Below are positions 1-11,961 of a DNA stretch of 64,000 nucleotides, in pieces; position 1 is the stretch's first letter, and the number at the start of each line of letters is the position of its first letter. The notes beneath the pieces are model-generated. The model saw only the letters and a program-made list of their open reading frames with translations. It had not been told where the DNA came from and searched no databases. The DNA is taken from NCBI GenBank assembly GCA_911728455.2, contig CAJVRT020000003.1:62001-126000 (forward strand), in the 5' to 3' direction. Origin of the DNA: Marthasterias glacialis. Its lineage: Eukaryota; Echinodermata; Asteroidea; Forcipulatida; Asteriidae. The translations under genes and the position numbers were made by a program.

Positions 1-1040
1 CTACAACGAGGAAGCATCTACATAAGCAGTGATTCACCCAGAAAATACTTTTGGAAATAAGTTCTGCTTTTAGAAGGTGCAGGAGGATGGGGCTTGGAGA
101 GGGGGGGGGGGGTATACAAAAAACACAATATGTTATTAACTCAGTAAATAACCACCCCCTTCCTAGGCCCTGATGCTACTTTCTCTAACAACTTCCCCTT
201 CCTGTAAATTTTTGTAGCCACATATCGTAATTTTTTTCACTGACTTAATCTGAATGTGAAGTTTGGAAAATTAACCATAAATTACTGAGGGTAGTGTGTG
301 TTTATGGAGACATAAACAGATAAAAACATTTGATGTTTTGACAAAATTATCTCAACAATTGACGGTTTTAGGCAAGAAGCCATAGAACAAGGTCAACGGG
401 GGATTCCATTTTCCCTTGTAGCACAAAATAGTCTTGTAAGTTAATAAGTACAAGATGAATTTGATATTAAAGCCTAATTAAAAGTAGGATGCTACGAAAA
501 AAGTACGGTCTTAAAAAGCATGGGGGTCTCCGAGAAGAAAAGTGTGATTTTTATACAGCAGCAATAACAGAGGACAAACTTATTTCACACATTCATTTCA
601 TGACAAAAAGCATTACAACACTAAATAAGTCGGCAACAAAACAGCCCTCTTTGATTTCAAATGGATATCTCAGGGAGTAATTTTGGCACAAGGTTGTTTT
701 CTGCCAAATATAATTGCATTGCAATCCAACCGCCAAGAATGCAGACTATACCCATCAATCCATAAATCATCAACACCATGGTGTGAACAGCAACATCCAT
801 ATTGAAACTACACAGTACCAAATGGGGGACTTGTCCCAGCTACAACCCAAGGCAACACACAAAAAAAGACCAATGGAAACAATGTACATGTGACGGTTAA
901 CAAAACGTATGTTTCCTTAATTATTTATTTATTCAATATTCACTCTATTTGAGCCCCGCCTGGCGGCAGCTCATTTTAAATTTAACCCTGCGGAATGATT
1001 CTGTTCCATGACGTCGGGAGAAATGCATTTGACTTTTGCT
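1..1040. other. intergenic, no gene seen
   Basis: I see no convincing coding exon here. There is a homopolymeric G run near 104-113 and otherwise AT-rich unique-looking sequence. Short open frames (for example 489-680) have no recognisable domain and no supporting splice context. Confidence 0.5.
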
Positions 1041-1043
1041 CCA

Positions 1044-1128
1044 TTATTTATGCCGACAGATCACAAGAAATGACAGAGTAAAGACAAGTTATTTGTGCTG
1101 CAATCGTTCATTTAAAACCGATCACATT
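1044..1128 (+). repeat. left arm of an 85-bp inverted repeat
   Basis: This segment matches the reverse complement of 3585-3670 with only scattered mismatches; both arms share the stretch AAGACAAGTTATTTGTGC. The arms enclose about 2.5 kb containing a decayed gag on the minus strand. Opposed arms are not what a single LTR retrotransposon gives, where the repeats are direct. Possible explanations are two fragments of one repeat family inserted in opposite directions or an inversion. Confidence 0.7.
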
Positions 1129-2290
1129 TTGGTAGCAGAACAAGGTTTTGATACTCGGACCTCTGGGTTATGGGCCCAGCATGCTTCCACTGCTTCTATG
1201 AGTCTCAGTTCTGATTGCAGCTCATTGAATGGCATGTTACGAGGTCTCATTGGAGCGAGTCTCTGCGTTATCCTGTCATGTTTGACTCCTCTCATGAATT
1301 GCTGTGTTGCCATTCTGTTTCTGTCTGGCATAGGAATTGGTCTATTCATGCACTCTTCTGTCAATCATAGGGTTGCCTTTAACTCTACAGCATATATGCT
1401 TGCTGATACGTTTTGGCCAAGGGGTCTCCCCCGGACAGCATGTCGCCAAACTGTGCTTTGAGCTCAGCAAACGCATCTCTCGGGCTCTGGAGTTCCGTGG
1501 GTAGATTTAGTATGAGCTTTCTGGCTGCACCTCCCAGGTACCTGACAATTATTGAAAATCAGAGCTCTTTGGGTATTGCTGTGGTATCTATCAATTACTT
1601 CGCATCTCGTACCCAATCGTCGATAGAAGTTGTCTTTTCTTGGCCAGTGAAAGTTGGGATGTTTTTTACCTGGTGAGAAGGCATCAATTGAAGGTGTTGA
1701 GATTGGTAAGACGAAGTGGCAGAGGTATGTCTTGGTTGGTTAGAAGAAGAGCTTGGTGAATGGCTCCTTGGAGACTAGTTGGCTGTGTTGTTGTTCTTGG
1801 CAAGTTCGTGAAGGAAGTAGAACTTCGTCTCGGCATTGCTGCACCGGTGTTGACGGGGTTTCTATTCACTGACGGAGACTCACTGACATGCGATGGGTAG
1901 TTGGCTTGTCCTCTTGATGGCCGATTGACAGAGTGAGGTGTGTTTAGTACATCCGTGAAAGAAGAAGAACTTCGTCGTGGTGCTGACTCGGGTCTAGTAG
2001 TAATGTGAGGAGTACTTCTTACAGGCTGTTGCTGTGGTTGTGGTTGTTGCTGTGGTTGCTGTAATGGGTTGTTGAAATTTTGGCTTACTCTCCCTGCACC
2101 TGAATCAGCTCACTCAAAAATTCTTCTGGAAGTGATGTTGGGTGGCGGCGTGTTCTTTTCGATGAGAGTGAATGCAGTGAGGTGTTGTGGAGTTAAGTAT
2201 GGAGGGTTGTCACCTCGAAATAATGTTGGTGATGGCAATGGGTGTTCATCAGTAGACATGCCTCTAGAAGTTGCCATACTTAGGATAGGA
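1122..2290 (-). pseudogene. decayed retrotransposon gag-like ORF
   Basis: Read on the minus strand, this region starts near 2278 with a Pro/Gln/Ser-rich N-terminal part, followed toward lower coordinates by a gag capsid-like segment and an arginine-rich segment near 1122-1364 (motif QRLAPMRPRNM). Open stretches lie in more than one frame and are broken by several stop codons, for example near 1610 and 1572, so it cannot make a full product. The capsid-like pattern (a PTFTG start, a DDWVRDAK motif, then a helix-rich stretch) is typical of Ty3/gypsy-type gag proteins. No protease, reverse transcriptase or integrase is visible beside it. I call it an old relic; the family assignment is by pattern only. 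Confidence 0.55.
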
Positions 2291-2339
2291 TTGGCCTGCA
2301 ACTTTGAAAGAAAATGTACTTGAAATTGGTTAATAATCA

Positions 2340-3580
2340 ATGTAAAACACGCATATCGATTAATCTTCTGAAAGATATATGATCATTCAATCAATAGCAT
2401 GAAAACTAAATACACTCCTGTAGTGAATAATTACAAATTAAGGAAGGTTGTTGAAAACAATTGTATCTTCTTCACTCAGTCTATTAATGCAACACAGATG
2501 AGGGACTACAGGGTTAGTTTGAGATCGTACACTATGATAGCTTTAAGACTAGCGCTAATATAAAATGATATTTATAATTGTTTTGAATCAAAAATAAACT
2601 TGGTAATTAAAGCACACTCTAAAATTTGTTGACTACAATAAGATGATAATACCAGCCAAAATGAGCAGTAATATGCAAAAACACCAATAAAGAATAACTT
2701 TTAAAAATGCTTTTTCACACATAGATTTTTTTATATTTTTTTTTAAATTTATCTTTTGGACTTACAATCTCATACTTCTCAGACCCATAAGCTCATACTT
2801 CTTAGAAAAGCGAACTCTATACATGAGCTGTAAGTTGTGAATGTAACAGCCACCTTGTAATATAATGGTCAGTAAAAATCTAAATAATAATAGATAGTTT
2901 GTTTGGTAAACGAATTCTTTCAGTTGCTAAAGTCAATAGGGATTATCAGAAAATGCAATTTCAAAGAGTCGTATTTAATTTGGAATTCGGAACACACCTG
3001 GATTTTACTTTTCTTTGGGATGTAATGTGCAGTGATCTGCGTCTATCTAGCAACCCGTGAAGCTACCATTCTGAGTTCCTCTATGTTGCCAACGATTGTT
3101 CGAAGAATCAGTCCATGGAGAGGTATTTCAAATATGTTGTTATAGATACGGCGGTGATCAATGACTTAAGTCTCTTTAGTACCGTGACGATCGAGGCTGC
3201 AGAGTTCCTGGAAATGGTCGTTTTGATCGTGGCTAGGCTACTGGTCAGAGGGGTCTGGATCTCAGCGATGTACCCATAAAACGAAAGACGTGAAGCTCGG
3301 ACCCCAAACGATCTGGCACACGATGATCCTGGGCTCTTTACATCTTGTGGAATCTGCTGGAATTTGTAGCGTCTGGATCTGGTAGATTGTTGGTTGATGG
3401 AATTTATAGCTGACAATATGGCTGACAAAATGATGAACTGATGGGAGTAGCAGTGGGTAGCAAAGCTGTGACATCATGGAAAGAGATAAGTTTCTTGAAG
3501 TCATTAACTGATTGAGCAGCAATTACTTTAGCGATTCTATTGCAGTGAAGATTTATTTATTTTCCCCAAGCTGGATCTTC
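2340..3580. other. intergenic / retroelement remnant, unassigned
   Basis: No recognised gene. Overlapping open frames on the minus strand at 3108-3522 have no domain I can name. Their position between the gag relic and the right inverted arm makes them likely remnants of the same mobile sequence. Confidence 0.35.
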
Positions 3581-3584
3581 CAGC

Positions 3585-3670
3585 AAATGTGACCGGTTTT
3601 AAATGAATGATTGCGGCACAAATAACTTGTCTTCACTCTGTCATTTATTGTGATCTGTCGAGATAAATAA
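3585..3670 (-). repeat. right arm of the 85-bp inverted repeat
   Basis: Reverse complement of 1044-1128 with a few substitutions. See the left arm for the comparison. Confidence 0.7.
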
Positions 3671-4100
3671 CAGAGCATAAAACAGATGTAATTTCGGACC
3701 ACCGGAGCAAAGGTCGCCCGGTCATTCAACTGCAGAGCGTGCCCAGACCACACACATGCCGTGTAACACTTTAATTCACCCACACAAGGACAGAGAAAGG
3801 TTGTGCATTTACTTGTATTTTGTGGCCATTGAGAGGCGGTTTTTGTGTAATCCTCGATTATAGACCTTTGTCCTTTTGTTCCAAGAAGGGGATTACGAGG
3901 CATCGACAAGCTTCCACCATTGTTCATTCACTGTCATTGCGTGAATTGACAATTTATTGGGCAAGCAACAAGACGGACAGTCCAACAAATAGAATATTTC
4001 TTCTCTTGGCATGGTCAAGTCAGGGTTTATTTGTGCCAGCAGAAACCTCAGAGACAAAATATTCAGGGAATCCAACCAGGGGGACGGGACAACAAAAAAG

Positions 4101-4141
4101 AATCCCCACGGCAACTGGTTAACCTCACGGCAACTGGTTAA
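4101..4141. repeat. short direct repeat
   Basis: The phrase CGGCAACTGGTTAAC occurs twice in tandem, about 19 bp apart. This is a small local duplication with no evident function. Confidence 0.6.
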
Positions 4142-4483
4142 CTATGTGTTTTGAAGTTAAACACCTGGTTTTACAGTGTATGCAAAATTAATGTGATTGA
4201 GTGTTATTTTATGTCTTTATTTTTTATTAATGCCTATTTATTTATTTTTTAAATGTTCTTGGATATTTTCTGTTTTATTCATTTTAATATAATAGAAGCT
4301 TCTGTCAATTTTGGTTACGTGAATGACTTTGTATGACTTAACACCAGAAAATTAATTATTTCAAGTGCAACTTTACAGATTTTAGAATTTTTCTTAAAAA
4401 AGAAAAATCTGACTGTGTCATAACACTGTCAGATGGTGTTTTTTGGGGGGGCTGATAAAACAAAAAGAACATGAGCATTATAA

Positions 4484-4622
4484 TATTTATTTCAGTTTTT
4501 ATGGCACTGTTCTTGCTGATGAAATTTTGATTTTCACAAATTGAAATATTTTTCAATTTGTCGAAATCAACATGTCACCAGCAAGAACAATAACATCAAG
4601 ATGAAAGTAAAGCTGATAATTT
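4484..4622. repeat. foldback (MITE-like) hairpin
   Basis: About 70 bp on the left is complementary to about 70 bp on the right, with the symmetry centre near 4553. Both arms carry the phrase TTGTTCTTGCTG (or its complement) and a run matching CAAATTGAAA. The two open frames on opposite strands across this hairpin are mirror images of each other and not genes. Probably a small non-autonomous DNA element. Confidence 0.65.
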
Positions 4623-4639
4623 ACGAGGGCAGAGCTGCC

Positions 4640-5950
4640 AACCTTCACCAATCAAAATCAGTATTCCTGAAGCCAAAAATTATTAATTTTCCCCCAAAAA
4701 TCAATGTTTTTTTTAAATTTCAGTTTCAAATAATGGGCTTTGTTTTAGTATTCATAGTACCATAGATTTATAGTTTCATACTGATAATGAACAATGCCTT
4801 CACACATTGATCAGTTTCTCAATTACAGGAAATACATTATTAATTTTGTTGACAACTTGTGCATTTGAACTGCTTCAGTTTAGAGCAAAAAAAAATTAAA
4901 TTTTACATACTTTTTATATAATGACTCTCAATATTTTGGTAAAAACTTTTAAACTATTTTGGAGAAAACTCGTAGGTTTAAGCTAAACAGTTTACACTGG
5001 AAATATTTCTGAATAATTTGAACCAAATCTCATTGTTTATTGTAAAAATATTAATGACTAATATTGTGCTCACATTTTCACAGCAAACAGATTCGCCATA
5101 CCACCACACCAGGCCGGTCAAATGTTCATACAACTTCAGCAAGTGGATTTTTGTCAACTTGATTTTCAAACAAATTCTATTTCCACCCATTCTTTATGCA
5201 TTTATTGTCAGTTTTCCTTAGTTCTTGGCCTTGATTGCGATCGATATATTCTTGTTGGTTACTTATGCCTTATGGTTAAACTTTCAAGATGATTCAGCAC
5301 GGCGTGTGCTGAGAAATTCTTACAGCGTCTGTCTGCCGCCACTTCCATACCAAAAGCATTGAAAAAAACTGCGGAGCCAGACTCAGTAGAGTGTAAATGT
5401 ATGCTGTACAATGTGCACTTGTGTCAGCGTCTAGACTTTATATTGTCTTATGTACATTTATAGCACATCGACCCAGACTTCATTCTTTTGATGCATGTGT
5501 TTTATCTAACTTACTAGCAATAGCCAGATTTGTCTATTATTTAGTGTCAGGATTTTGTTCTAAAAACAAAAACGTCTTTCACTGTCTTTGCTTTTTATCG
5601 TGGATCATTGTTTTGAACGTTCTGTGGGCTATTTAAAACATAACAACTAATTCCATACTAGTTGGCAGCTCAGCGAGGGTAGTTCTTTTATTATAGTCTG
5701 AACAAACACCCCAATTTGACAGTGTTCTGACACCACAGTCGGTTTTGTTTTCATTATCTCTGAGAAGTGCCACTCATCAAAGCAAATATAGATCTCATCC
5801 TCTAATTCTAAAACATGTCAAAGATCAGAGCATTTCAAACAGAAATATTTGTAGAAGACAAATCTTTCAATTACATACTAGATCTGTAAATCTGTAACAG
5901 GAGATATTAACATGCAGTCATTAGTCACTGCAAATCAAGACCATTCCTTA
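4640..5950. other. no gene recognised
   Basis: AT-rich sequence. Several short open frames (5018-5221, 5397-5636) contain hydrophobic residues but have no family signature, no consistent splice context and no repeat structure. Confidence 0.4.
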
Positions 5951-5951
5951 C

Positions 5952-6116
5952 CTCTCATTATGAGCTTCCTGTTTCTTGTACATCTGCATCTCTCCCTGTA
6001 GTGTCTCAAAGCTTCACTGGTAGAGTCCTCAGCATCTGCCGTGGGAGTCTGAGACAGACTAGGATCTTGTGGGTCTTGGGTTACCATGGTTATGGGCTCG
6101 GTGACATGAGAGACAC
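5952..6116 (-). CDS. possible single coding exon, unknown gene
   Basis: On the minus strand a 165-nt stretch is bounded by a consensus acceptor (TATCTCAG) and a consensus donor (GAG|GTAAGG). One frame is open throughout if the exon is entered with two bases completing a codon. The predicted piece is Ser/Thr/Asp/Pro-rich, then ends in a basic, cysteine-containing tail (motif RERCRCTRNRK). No family is recognised and I found no flanking exons. The other two frames contain stops. It could be part of a minus-strand gene whose other exons I failed to see, or chance. Confidence 0.35.
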
Positions 6117-6802
6117 CTGAGATAAGAAAAACAAAAAGCTTTCAAAATACAACAACTGCATAGACAATCTTGTTTTAGGTACCTACAAAAGTTCATAAAA
6201 TAATCTGTGAGAATCTGTTTAAATTGGTTTCCTGTGGCTACCATTAATATAAAAGCCAATAAATTCAAACATTTTCCAAGCTAACTGCAGACAACAGTGC
6301 AACAATTATAAATATGATCACTTAATTAATTTATGAAGAACAATCAACCCTATTTATGAAAATCATTTAATAAAAGATTGGGGAAAAGAAAGTCTTTTCA
6401 AAACTTTCATTTATAAATAGTTTGATTATTTTCTAAAAAATGCAATAGAATCAGTCTTATTAATAATTGTCATAATGTATCGACATGACTATTTCAAGAT
6501 GACATATGAAACCATAAAACCCTACAGGAAAGTATTGCAGTATGCTCCAGTCCAATGTTCAACAACCTGTTCTTTATAATGTCACTGAGTCCCAGTAATG
6601 TACATGTAGGGGTCAGACACCATCAACTTAAAAATGCAATGGCATTTCAGTCTGTAATACACTCAATGCAGTAGCAGTAGATCTGTACAGTAGTCATAAG
6701 ACAATACGTCACACAGAGTAGAATACAAAGGCTAAATAAAGAAAGGGGAATTTCCACATAACAGTAATACATACATGTAGGGCGTGTTGTGCCGTAGTAT
6801 TA

Positions 6803-6828
6803 ACCATAGAGCTATGTAACTCTATGGT
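6803..6828. repeat. small perfect hairpin between direct repeats
   Basis: ACCATAGAG and CTCTATGGT form a 9-bp stem around an 8-base loop. The decamer GTGTTGTGCC occurs on either side (6784 and 6859). No known function. Confidence 0.5.
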
Positions 6829-7006
6829 AATACAATATAAAGAAGGGACACTATTTAGTGTGTTGTGCCAACATCTAGCAGATCATTGCTGGCATTTCCT
6901 CTTCAACTTCAAGATTGGATGTTGTGTTTCATGCCATCTTCTTATTCAATAACAGTAAGTTGTATTTACAGTTTGTAATTTTGTCAAAGGCAACCAGGGT
7001 AACATT

Positions 7007-8134
7007 TGATTGAAATTATTCTACCTCATACTGCTATGAGAACAAGGGCTGGGTGATAAACTACAATGTACAACCACAACTCTGCTGGTCTTAATGGCAG
7101 GTTTTTGTTTAATCCTCACTCAAACATTACTTGTCTTTATAACACGTACAGTAAGTTTTGCTTTGCTTTGATTTGTTTTGCTTCTTTCAATTCATGTTCA
7201 GGGGCCTTACTTGGCAAGGAGATATGTATATCGTACGTTTACCCATTTTGGGTCAACACCTATTTCCATTTTGACTCCCGTTTGACATTGACCGAAAGCT
7301 TCAAGCTAATTGGACGCTCCGATTGATCACTCAAACAAAAAAAATTGAGAATGAAATTTCCAGTCATAAGTTACACCAAATACACTAATTTAATTTTTGA
7401 CTCGCAATCAAATGTCTCCAAAAATGACAATCCACTGTCAAATATTCTAAATGAAAGTGTCATCGGTAAGGTCAAGTTCCATTTTCCCCAGATAGAATGG
7501 CTGATCATGTGATCATGTTGTTAAGTGGGGTTATATGGCGTGCCAATATTGCAGAAACCTTAAGTATTTTTTTTAGTGAATATGACTTTGTAGAGCATAC
7601 ATGTATACTGCACACTCTAATGAATTACAATGGGTCCTAATAAAGCTTCAATGGCTAAATGAGATTCCTTTCTCCCCAAATTACTCATGGCCAATCTGAA
7701 ATTCAAGATTATCAGATTGCTAAACATTATTTAATTTTTTTTTTAAAAGTATATTGAGGAAACAGAACAGCCACTTGTATTTTGTTCAGTAATATTATTT
7801 TTTTTTAATGTTAGGACAACAAATTCATCTCAGTAGCCGCGGTGCTGATTGTTTTAAAAAAAATTTTTTACGTCCTTTGTAATGCCGTTACATTTGTACA
7901 CAGTTTTTCTCCGCGGCACTTTGGTCACTCCTCAAACTTATACCAATCATGTGCGCAGTGTCAGTAACGTCACCATGACATCATCATCCGTCACGTGACA
8001 CCACATAAAAGATAAGATATTTAAATATTTGAAAATGCATATTAAATCGACCACTAGAGACCGTAGGTTTATCTTTGTGGGATTAGATTGAGGTAATATA
8101 GGTCTTTATTTTATTCAGTGTGCGTGACATCCTG
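7007..8134 (+). repeat. tandem duplication, copy 1 (1.13 kb)
   Basis: Copy 1 of a direct tandem duplication. It aligns over its whole length with 8135-9282, with point differences, small indels in poly-T runs and an 18-bp insertion in copy 2 near 8226. It contains an 86-residue open frame repeated in both copies, but the frame shows no domain. It also contains TGACATCA and CACGTGAC, which resemble CRE and E-box sites (7976-8000), so a regulatory role is possible. No exon evidence. Confidence 0.85.
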
Positions 8135-9282
8135 TGATTGAAATTATTCTACCTCATACTGCTATGAGAACATGGGCTTGGTGATAAACTACAATGTACA
8201 ACCACAACTCTGCTGGTCTTAATGGCTGTTTGAGACTGAGTCACAGGTTTTTGTTTAATCCTCACTCAAACATTACTTGTCTTTATAACACGTACAGTAA
8301 GTTTTGCTTTGCTTTGATTTGTTTTGCTGCTTTCAATTCATGTTCAGGGGCCTTACTTGGCAAGGAGATATGTATATCGTACGTTTACCCATTTTGGGTC
8401 AACACCTATTTCCATTTTGACTCCCGTTTGACATTGACCGAAAGCTTCAAGCTAATTGGACGCTCCGATTGATCACTCAAACAAAAAAAATTGAGAATGA
8501 AATTTCCAGTCATAAGTTACACCAAATACACTAATTTAATTTTTGACTCGCAATCAAATGTCTCCAAAAATGACAATCCACTGTCAAATATTCTAAATGA
8601 AAGTGTCATCGGTAAGGTCAAGTTCCACTTTCCCCAGATAGAATGGCTGATCATGTGATCACGTTGTTAAGTGGGATTATATGGCGTGCCAATATTGCAG
8701 AAACCTTAAGTATTTTTTTTTGTGAATATGACTTTGTAGAGCATACATGTATACTGCACACTCTAATGAATTACAATGGGTCCTAATAAAGCTTCAATGG
8801 CTAAATGAGATTCCTTTCTCCCCAAATTACTCATGGCCACTCTGAAATTCAAGATTATCAGATTGCTAAACATTATTTAATTTTTTTTTAAAAGTATATT
8901 GAGGAAACAGAACAGCCACTTGTATTTTGTTCAGTAATATTATTTTTTTTTAATGTTAGGACAACAAATTCATCTCAGTAGCCGCGGTGCTGATTGTTTT
9001 TAAAAATTTTTTTTACGTCCTTTGTAATGCCGTTACATTTGTACACAGTTTTTCTCCGCGGCACTTTGGTCACTCCTCAAACTTATACCAATCATGTGCG
9101 CAGTGTCAGTAACGTCACCATGACATCATCATCCGTCACGTGACACCACATAAAAGATAAGATATTTAAATATTTGAAAATGCATATTAAATCGACCACT
9201 AGAGACCGTAGGTTTATCTTTGCGGGATTAGATTGAGGTAATATAGGTCTTTATTTTATTCAGTGTGCGTGACATCCTGTGA
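8135..9282 (+). repeat. tandem duplication, copy 2
   Basis: Second copy. The junction is abrupt: the end phrase GACATCCTGTGA is followed at once by the start phrase GATTGAAATTATTC, with about 3 bases shared. The divergence is low but not zero, so this is a real and not very recent duplication. Confidence 0.85.
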
Positions 9283-9401
9283 CCACTACTTCCAGTCCAA
9301 ACCGCAAGTGCCTTGTAATTCAAAAGTGATACATTTTATGAAGTTGCTTCTAACGGTGTTAATGTCTGGCATGAGACTACTTTTTCAAAAAATAGGACCG
9401 A

Positions 9402-9409
9402 TGACGTCA
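9402..9409. promoter_or_regulatory. perfect CRE palindrome
   Basis: TGACGTCA, the full cAMP-response element consensus bound by CREB/ATF factors. It lies just after the tandem duplication and 2.4 kb upstream of the SET gene. Occupancy is unknown; a chance 8-mer is possible. Confidence 0.35.
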
Positions 9410-9425
9410 TATATTATATGATGCA

Positions 9426-9655
9426 TTTGTCTGTGCATTCATGCGTGGACTAGGTGTGTGTTTGTGTGTGACTGTGTATTGTCATAACGGACTCTGTGCA
9501 TTCATGCATGGACTAGGTGTGTGTGTGTGTGTGTGACTGCATATTGTCATAACAGACTCTGTGCATTCATGCATGGACTAGGTGTGTGTTTGTGTGTGAC
9601 TGCATATTGTCATAACAGACTCTGTGCATTCATGCATGGACTAGGTGTGTTGACA
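9426..9655 (+). repeat. GT-rich minisatellite, period about 60-66 bp
   Basis: About four units, each holding CTGTGCATTCATGC, a GACTAGGTGTGTG phrase with a variable GT run, and a TATTGTCATAAC phrase. The same repeat occurs at 46040-46165. A cysteine-rich 76-residue open frame here is a by-product of the repeat. Confidence 0.8.
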
Positions 9656-9659
9656 TTGG

Positions 9660-11200
9660 CATCTTACTGTGGACTCCTACCAGTTTGCACACCAACATTC
9701 TGTGGACAGTTGACTTTCTGTGGACATACACCAGGTCCACAGAAGGAATAAGCTTTATTTTAATGAAAATCATGGGACAAGTCTATTTTAAATTTTTTAT
9801 CAAGTCCACAGAAAACACGATTGTTACCTATAAATGCATAACTTGCTGTGGACTTCTAGAAATTACATAAATGCTGCCCTCTGTTGCCCTCTGCTCTCCA
9901 GTTGAACTTTTAACCAATCACAGTTTTGGCATTTTATCACGTGATCTGCCTTCCATGTGTTTTGTCAGCCATTTTGATTGCATACAAGAAGAGTCATCGC
10001 CTGGATATTTGTTTTTACAGTAAGTGTAACTTGATGCTTTTCTTTAGTTTAAAAGAAATTAAGGAAAGAACATTTAGGGGCTCAAAAGTTATGTTAGTGT
10101 TCATTTGTTTGATTTTTTGCGTTCTAATTTGTATTTAGGCCCCATCATAACAAATTACATTTACAATCAATCATGTATGCAGCATGAAGTGATGGTACAG
10201 CAGGCATCATGGGCATATGCCTACGTACAGGCCCTAGCCCTAACCCTAGCTCTAAGTCCAATTTTGCCGGTTTTCTGGCTTCCAGTTATTCCAGGTCATG
10301 CAGGTTCTGGATAGCTGTAACGTTAGCCTGTAGTGCAAATAGAACAATTCGTCAACTCCATTTCGATTCAGATTTAGAATTAGATAAAGCAGTGGATATT
10401 TTGCCGGCAACAACATTTACTTACTTTTTTTGTCAATGTTAGTTTGCCGGCAGCTGTCTTTGATACTATAGGTCAATTTTGCTGGCTTTTTGTTTCGTAA
10501 ACGTTAGTTTGCGGGAGGTCACCTAGTCTGCTCAGTACACACTAGCGAGCGTTCAGGCCATGTTTCCACTAACCATGCTGACTGTCACTAGTCAGTTTAG
10601 ATGAAACCACGGTGTATTTTCAAGCACGGCTTCGTAGGCCTAAATTGGTGTACTTTGCTGAGGTCAAGAACAACTAATATAAATTGTATAATTTTTTTTT
10701 TTTAATTCAGTTCAGTCAGGTTTCTGCAGTAAGAAGGCCCAATTTGCACGTACTGTGAAAACTTAGCATTTTGGACCTGGGTTGGGGTTGGGCTGTTTTG
10801 GCGACAATTGATGAGACTGATGTTAAAAAAGAGCCATGTATTTAAACTAGTTATAATATAATTACAAGTTCAGCTTAATAACTTGTTGGGCTTGTACTAT
10901 TTGAATAGTAGAGTTTGTTATTAGTTATCTCCATCTAGTAGAATCTAGACTTCATAGGCCTATCAACAATTGTACTTTGTAATTTCTAGGCCTATAAAAA
11001 GTGTATAGTAATAGTTTGTAGTATAATGATCCTTGGTTGTACCAAGTGATCCTTAACTGATTGAACTCAGTCATGCCAGTGATTTGCCTATTTAAAAACA
11101 AACACAAAAACAAAACAAAACACAACAAAATACTGAGAAAAAGGTAAATTTCCAAAGCGAGCAGTCTTAAAATATTTCAAACTTTCATTTTGTGGGCACA
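9660..11200. other. no gene recognised; possible upstream region of the SET gene
   Basis: There is a cluster of TGTGGAC phrases (9668-9745) and a short telomere-like stretch, CCCTAACCCTAG, near 10237. Phrases such as TTTTACAG|TAAGTG near 10018 look like splice donors of untranslated exons but have no protein support. Confidence 0.4.
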
Positions 11201-11201
11201 G

Positions 11202-11442
11202 GTCAAAGAATAAAGAATGCAAAGTGACAGACCACGAGTACCTAGAACCACTACAAATCAGGCTGTCATTGGGACTGTCACAGAAGACAGTCTGCAATAT
11301 TACATTAGGATCATACGTCGCCCGGAACAAGAAAGACAGCAATACATAATTCGGTCAATACATGTGATTATGATCTTATTACTTTTGCTTATAATCACTC
11401 TGCTGATTATTTTAATGTTTAGGCCTGCAATAGTAATTAAAG
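11202..11442 (+). CDS. candidate exon with one membrane segment
   Basis: A consensus acceptor (GGGCACAG) precedes the stretch and a consensus donor (AAAG|GTAAGT) follows it. The frame opens at ATG 11217 and gives 75 residues: a polar, arginine-rich N-terminal part then a run of about 22 hydrophobic residues (ILLLLLIITLLIILMF), like a single transmembrane helix. The exon ends in phase 1. If it is joined to the next exon at 11841, the frame meets a stop after about six codons, so it would act as an upstream ORF and would not extend the SET protein. It may instead belong to another transcript. No family recognised. Confidence 0.3.
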
Positions 11443-11840
11443 GTAAGTGTGAAATTCTGCTGTCGCATTTACACTTACAGGGATACTTTACAATCAGATT
11501 ACTTATTGAAAAATAAAATAATTGGAAAAAAAAAATAACAACAATCCAGAGATAAATACGGAACAACATTTTATCTGGGCTCAGTTATAAAGTCTTGTAA
11601 AATAGCTGCATTTCTCTATGTCTTATCCAACCAGGAGGCTATTTCTAATAACAAGAGATTTCAGTATCATTAGCTAAACCTTTGTAAAAGTACCATCACA
11701 TTCCCATCCTGTTACAAAAAAGACAAAACAAATAAAAACAAAAATAATAAAATGCATTAAATAAGATAAAAAAAAAAAATTCAAAATTTTGGGTCAAATT
11801 ACGACTTCAAGAAATGCATTTATCTATTTTTTTTTTGCAG

Positions 11841-11961
11841 AACAACATGGCCAAGCGTAGCTTACGTCTAGCCCATCAAGCTCAACTAACGGATGCCAAG
11901 TCATACATTGGAAAACCAGATAGGGAGGGGTTTGAAGTAAGACACATAAACAAATACATTG
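11841..11961 (+). CDS. exon 1: start codon and lead-in to the SET domain
   Basis: Acceptor TTTTTTGCAG ends at 11840; ATG at 11847; donor G|GTGAGT at 11962, phase 1. It codes for about 38 residues, basic at the N-terminus and ending in a GFEVRHINKYIG segment. This segment corresponds to the strand that leads into the S-adenosylmethionine-binding GRGVF motif completed in the next exon. Confidence 0.75.

Noticed and set aside
4356..4765. Opposed open frames with similar starts
   Set aside because: They are the two arms of a foldback sequence read from opposite strands.
7066..7326. Duplicated 86/92-residue frame as a gene pair
   Set aside because: No domain, a frame-altering 18-bp insertion in one copy near its start, and the similarity covers the whole 1.1 kb equally, with no sign of coding constraint.
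10231..10250. Interstitial telomere repeat
   Set aside because: Only about two imperfect CCCTAA units; too short.
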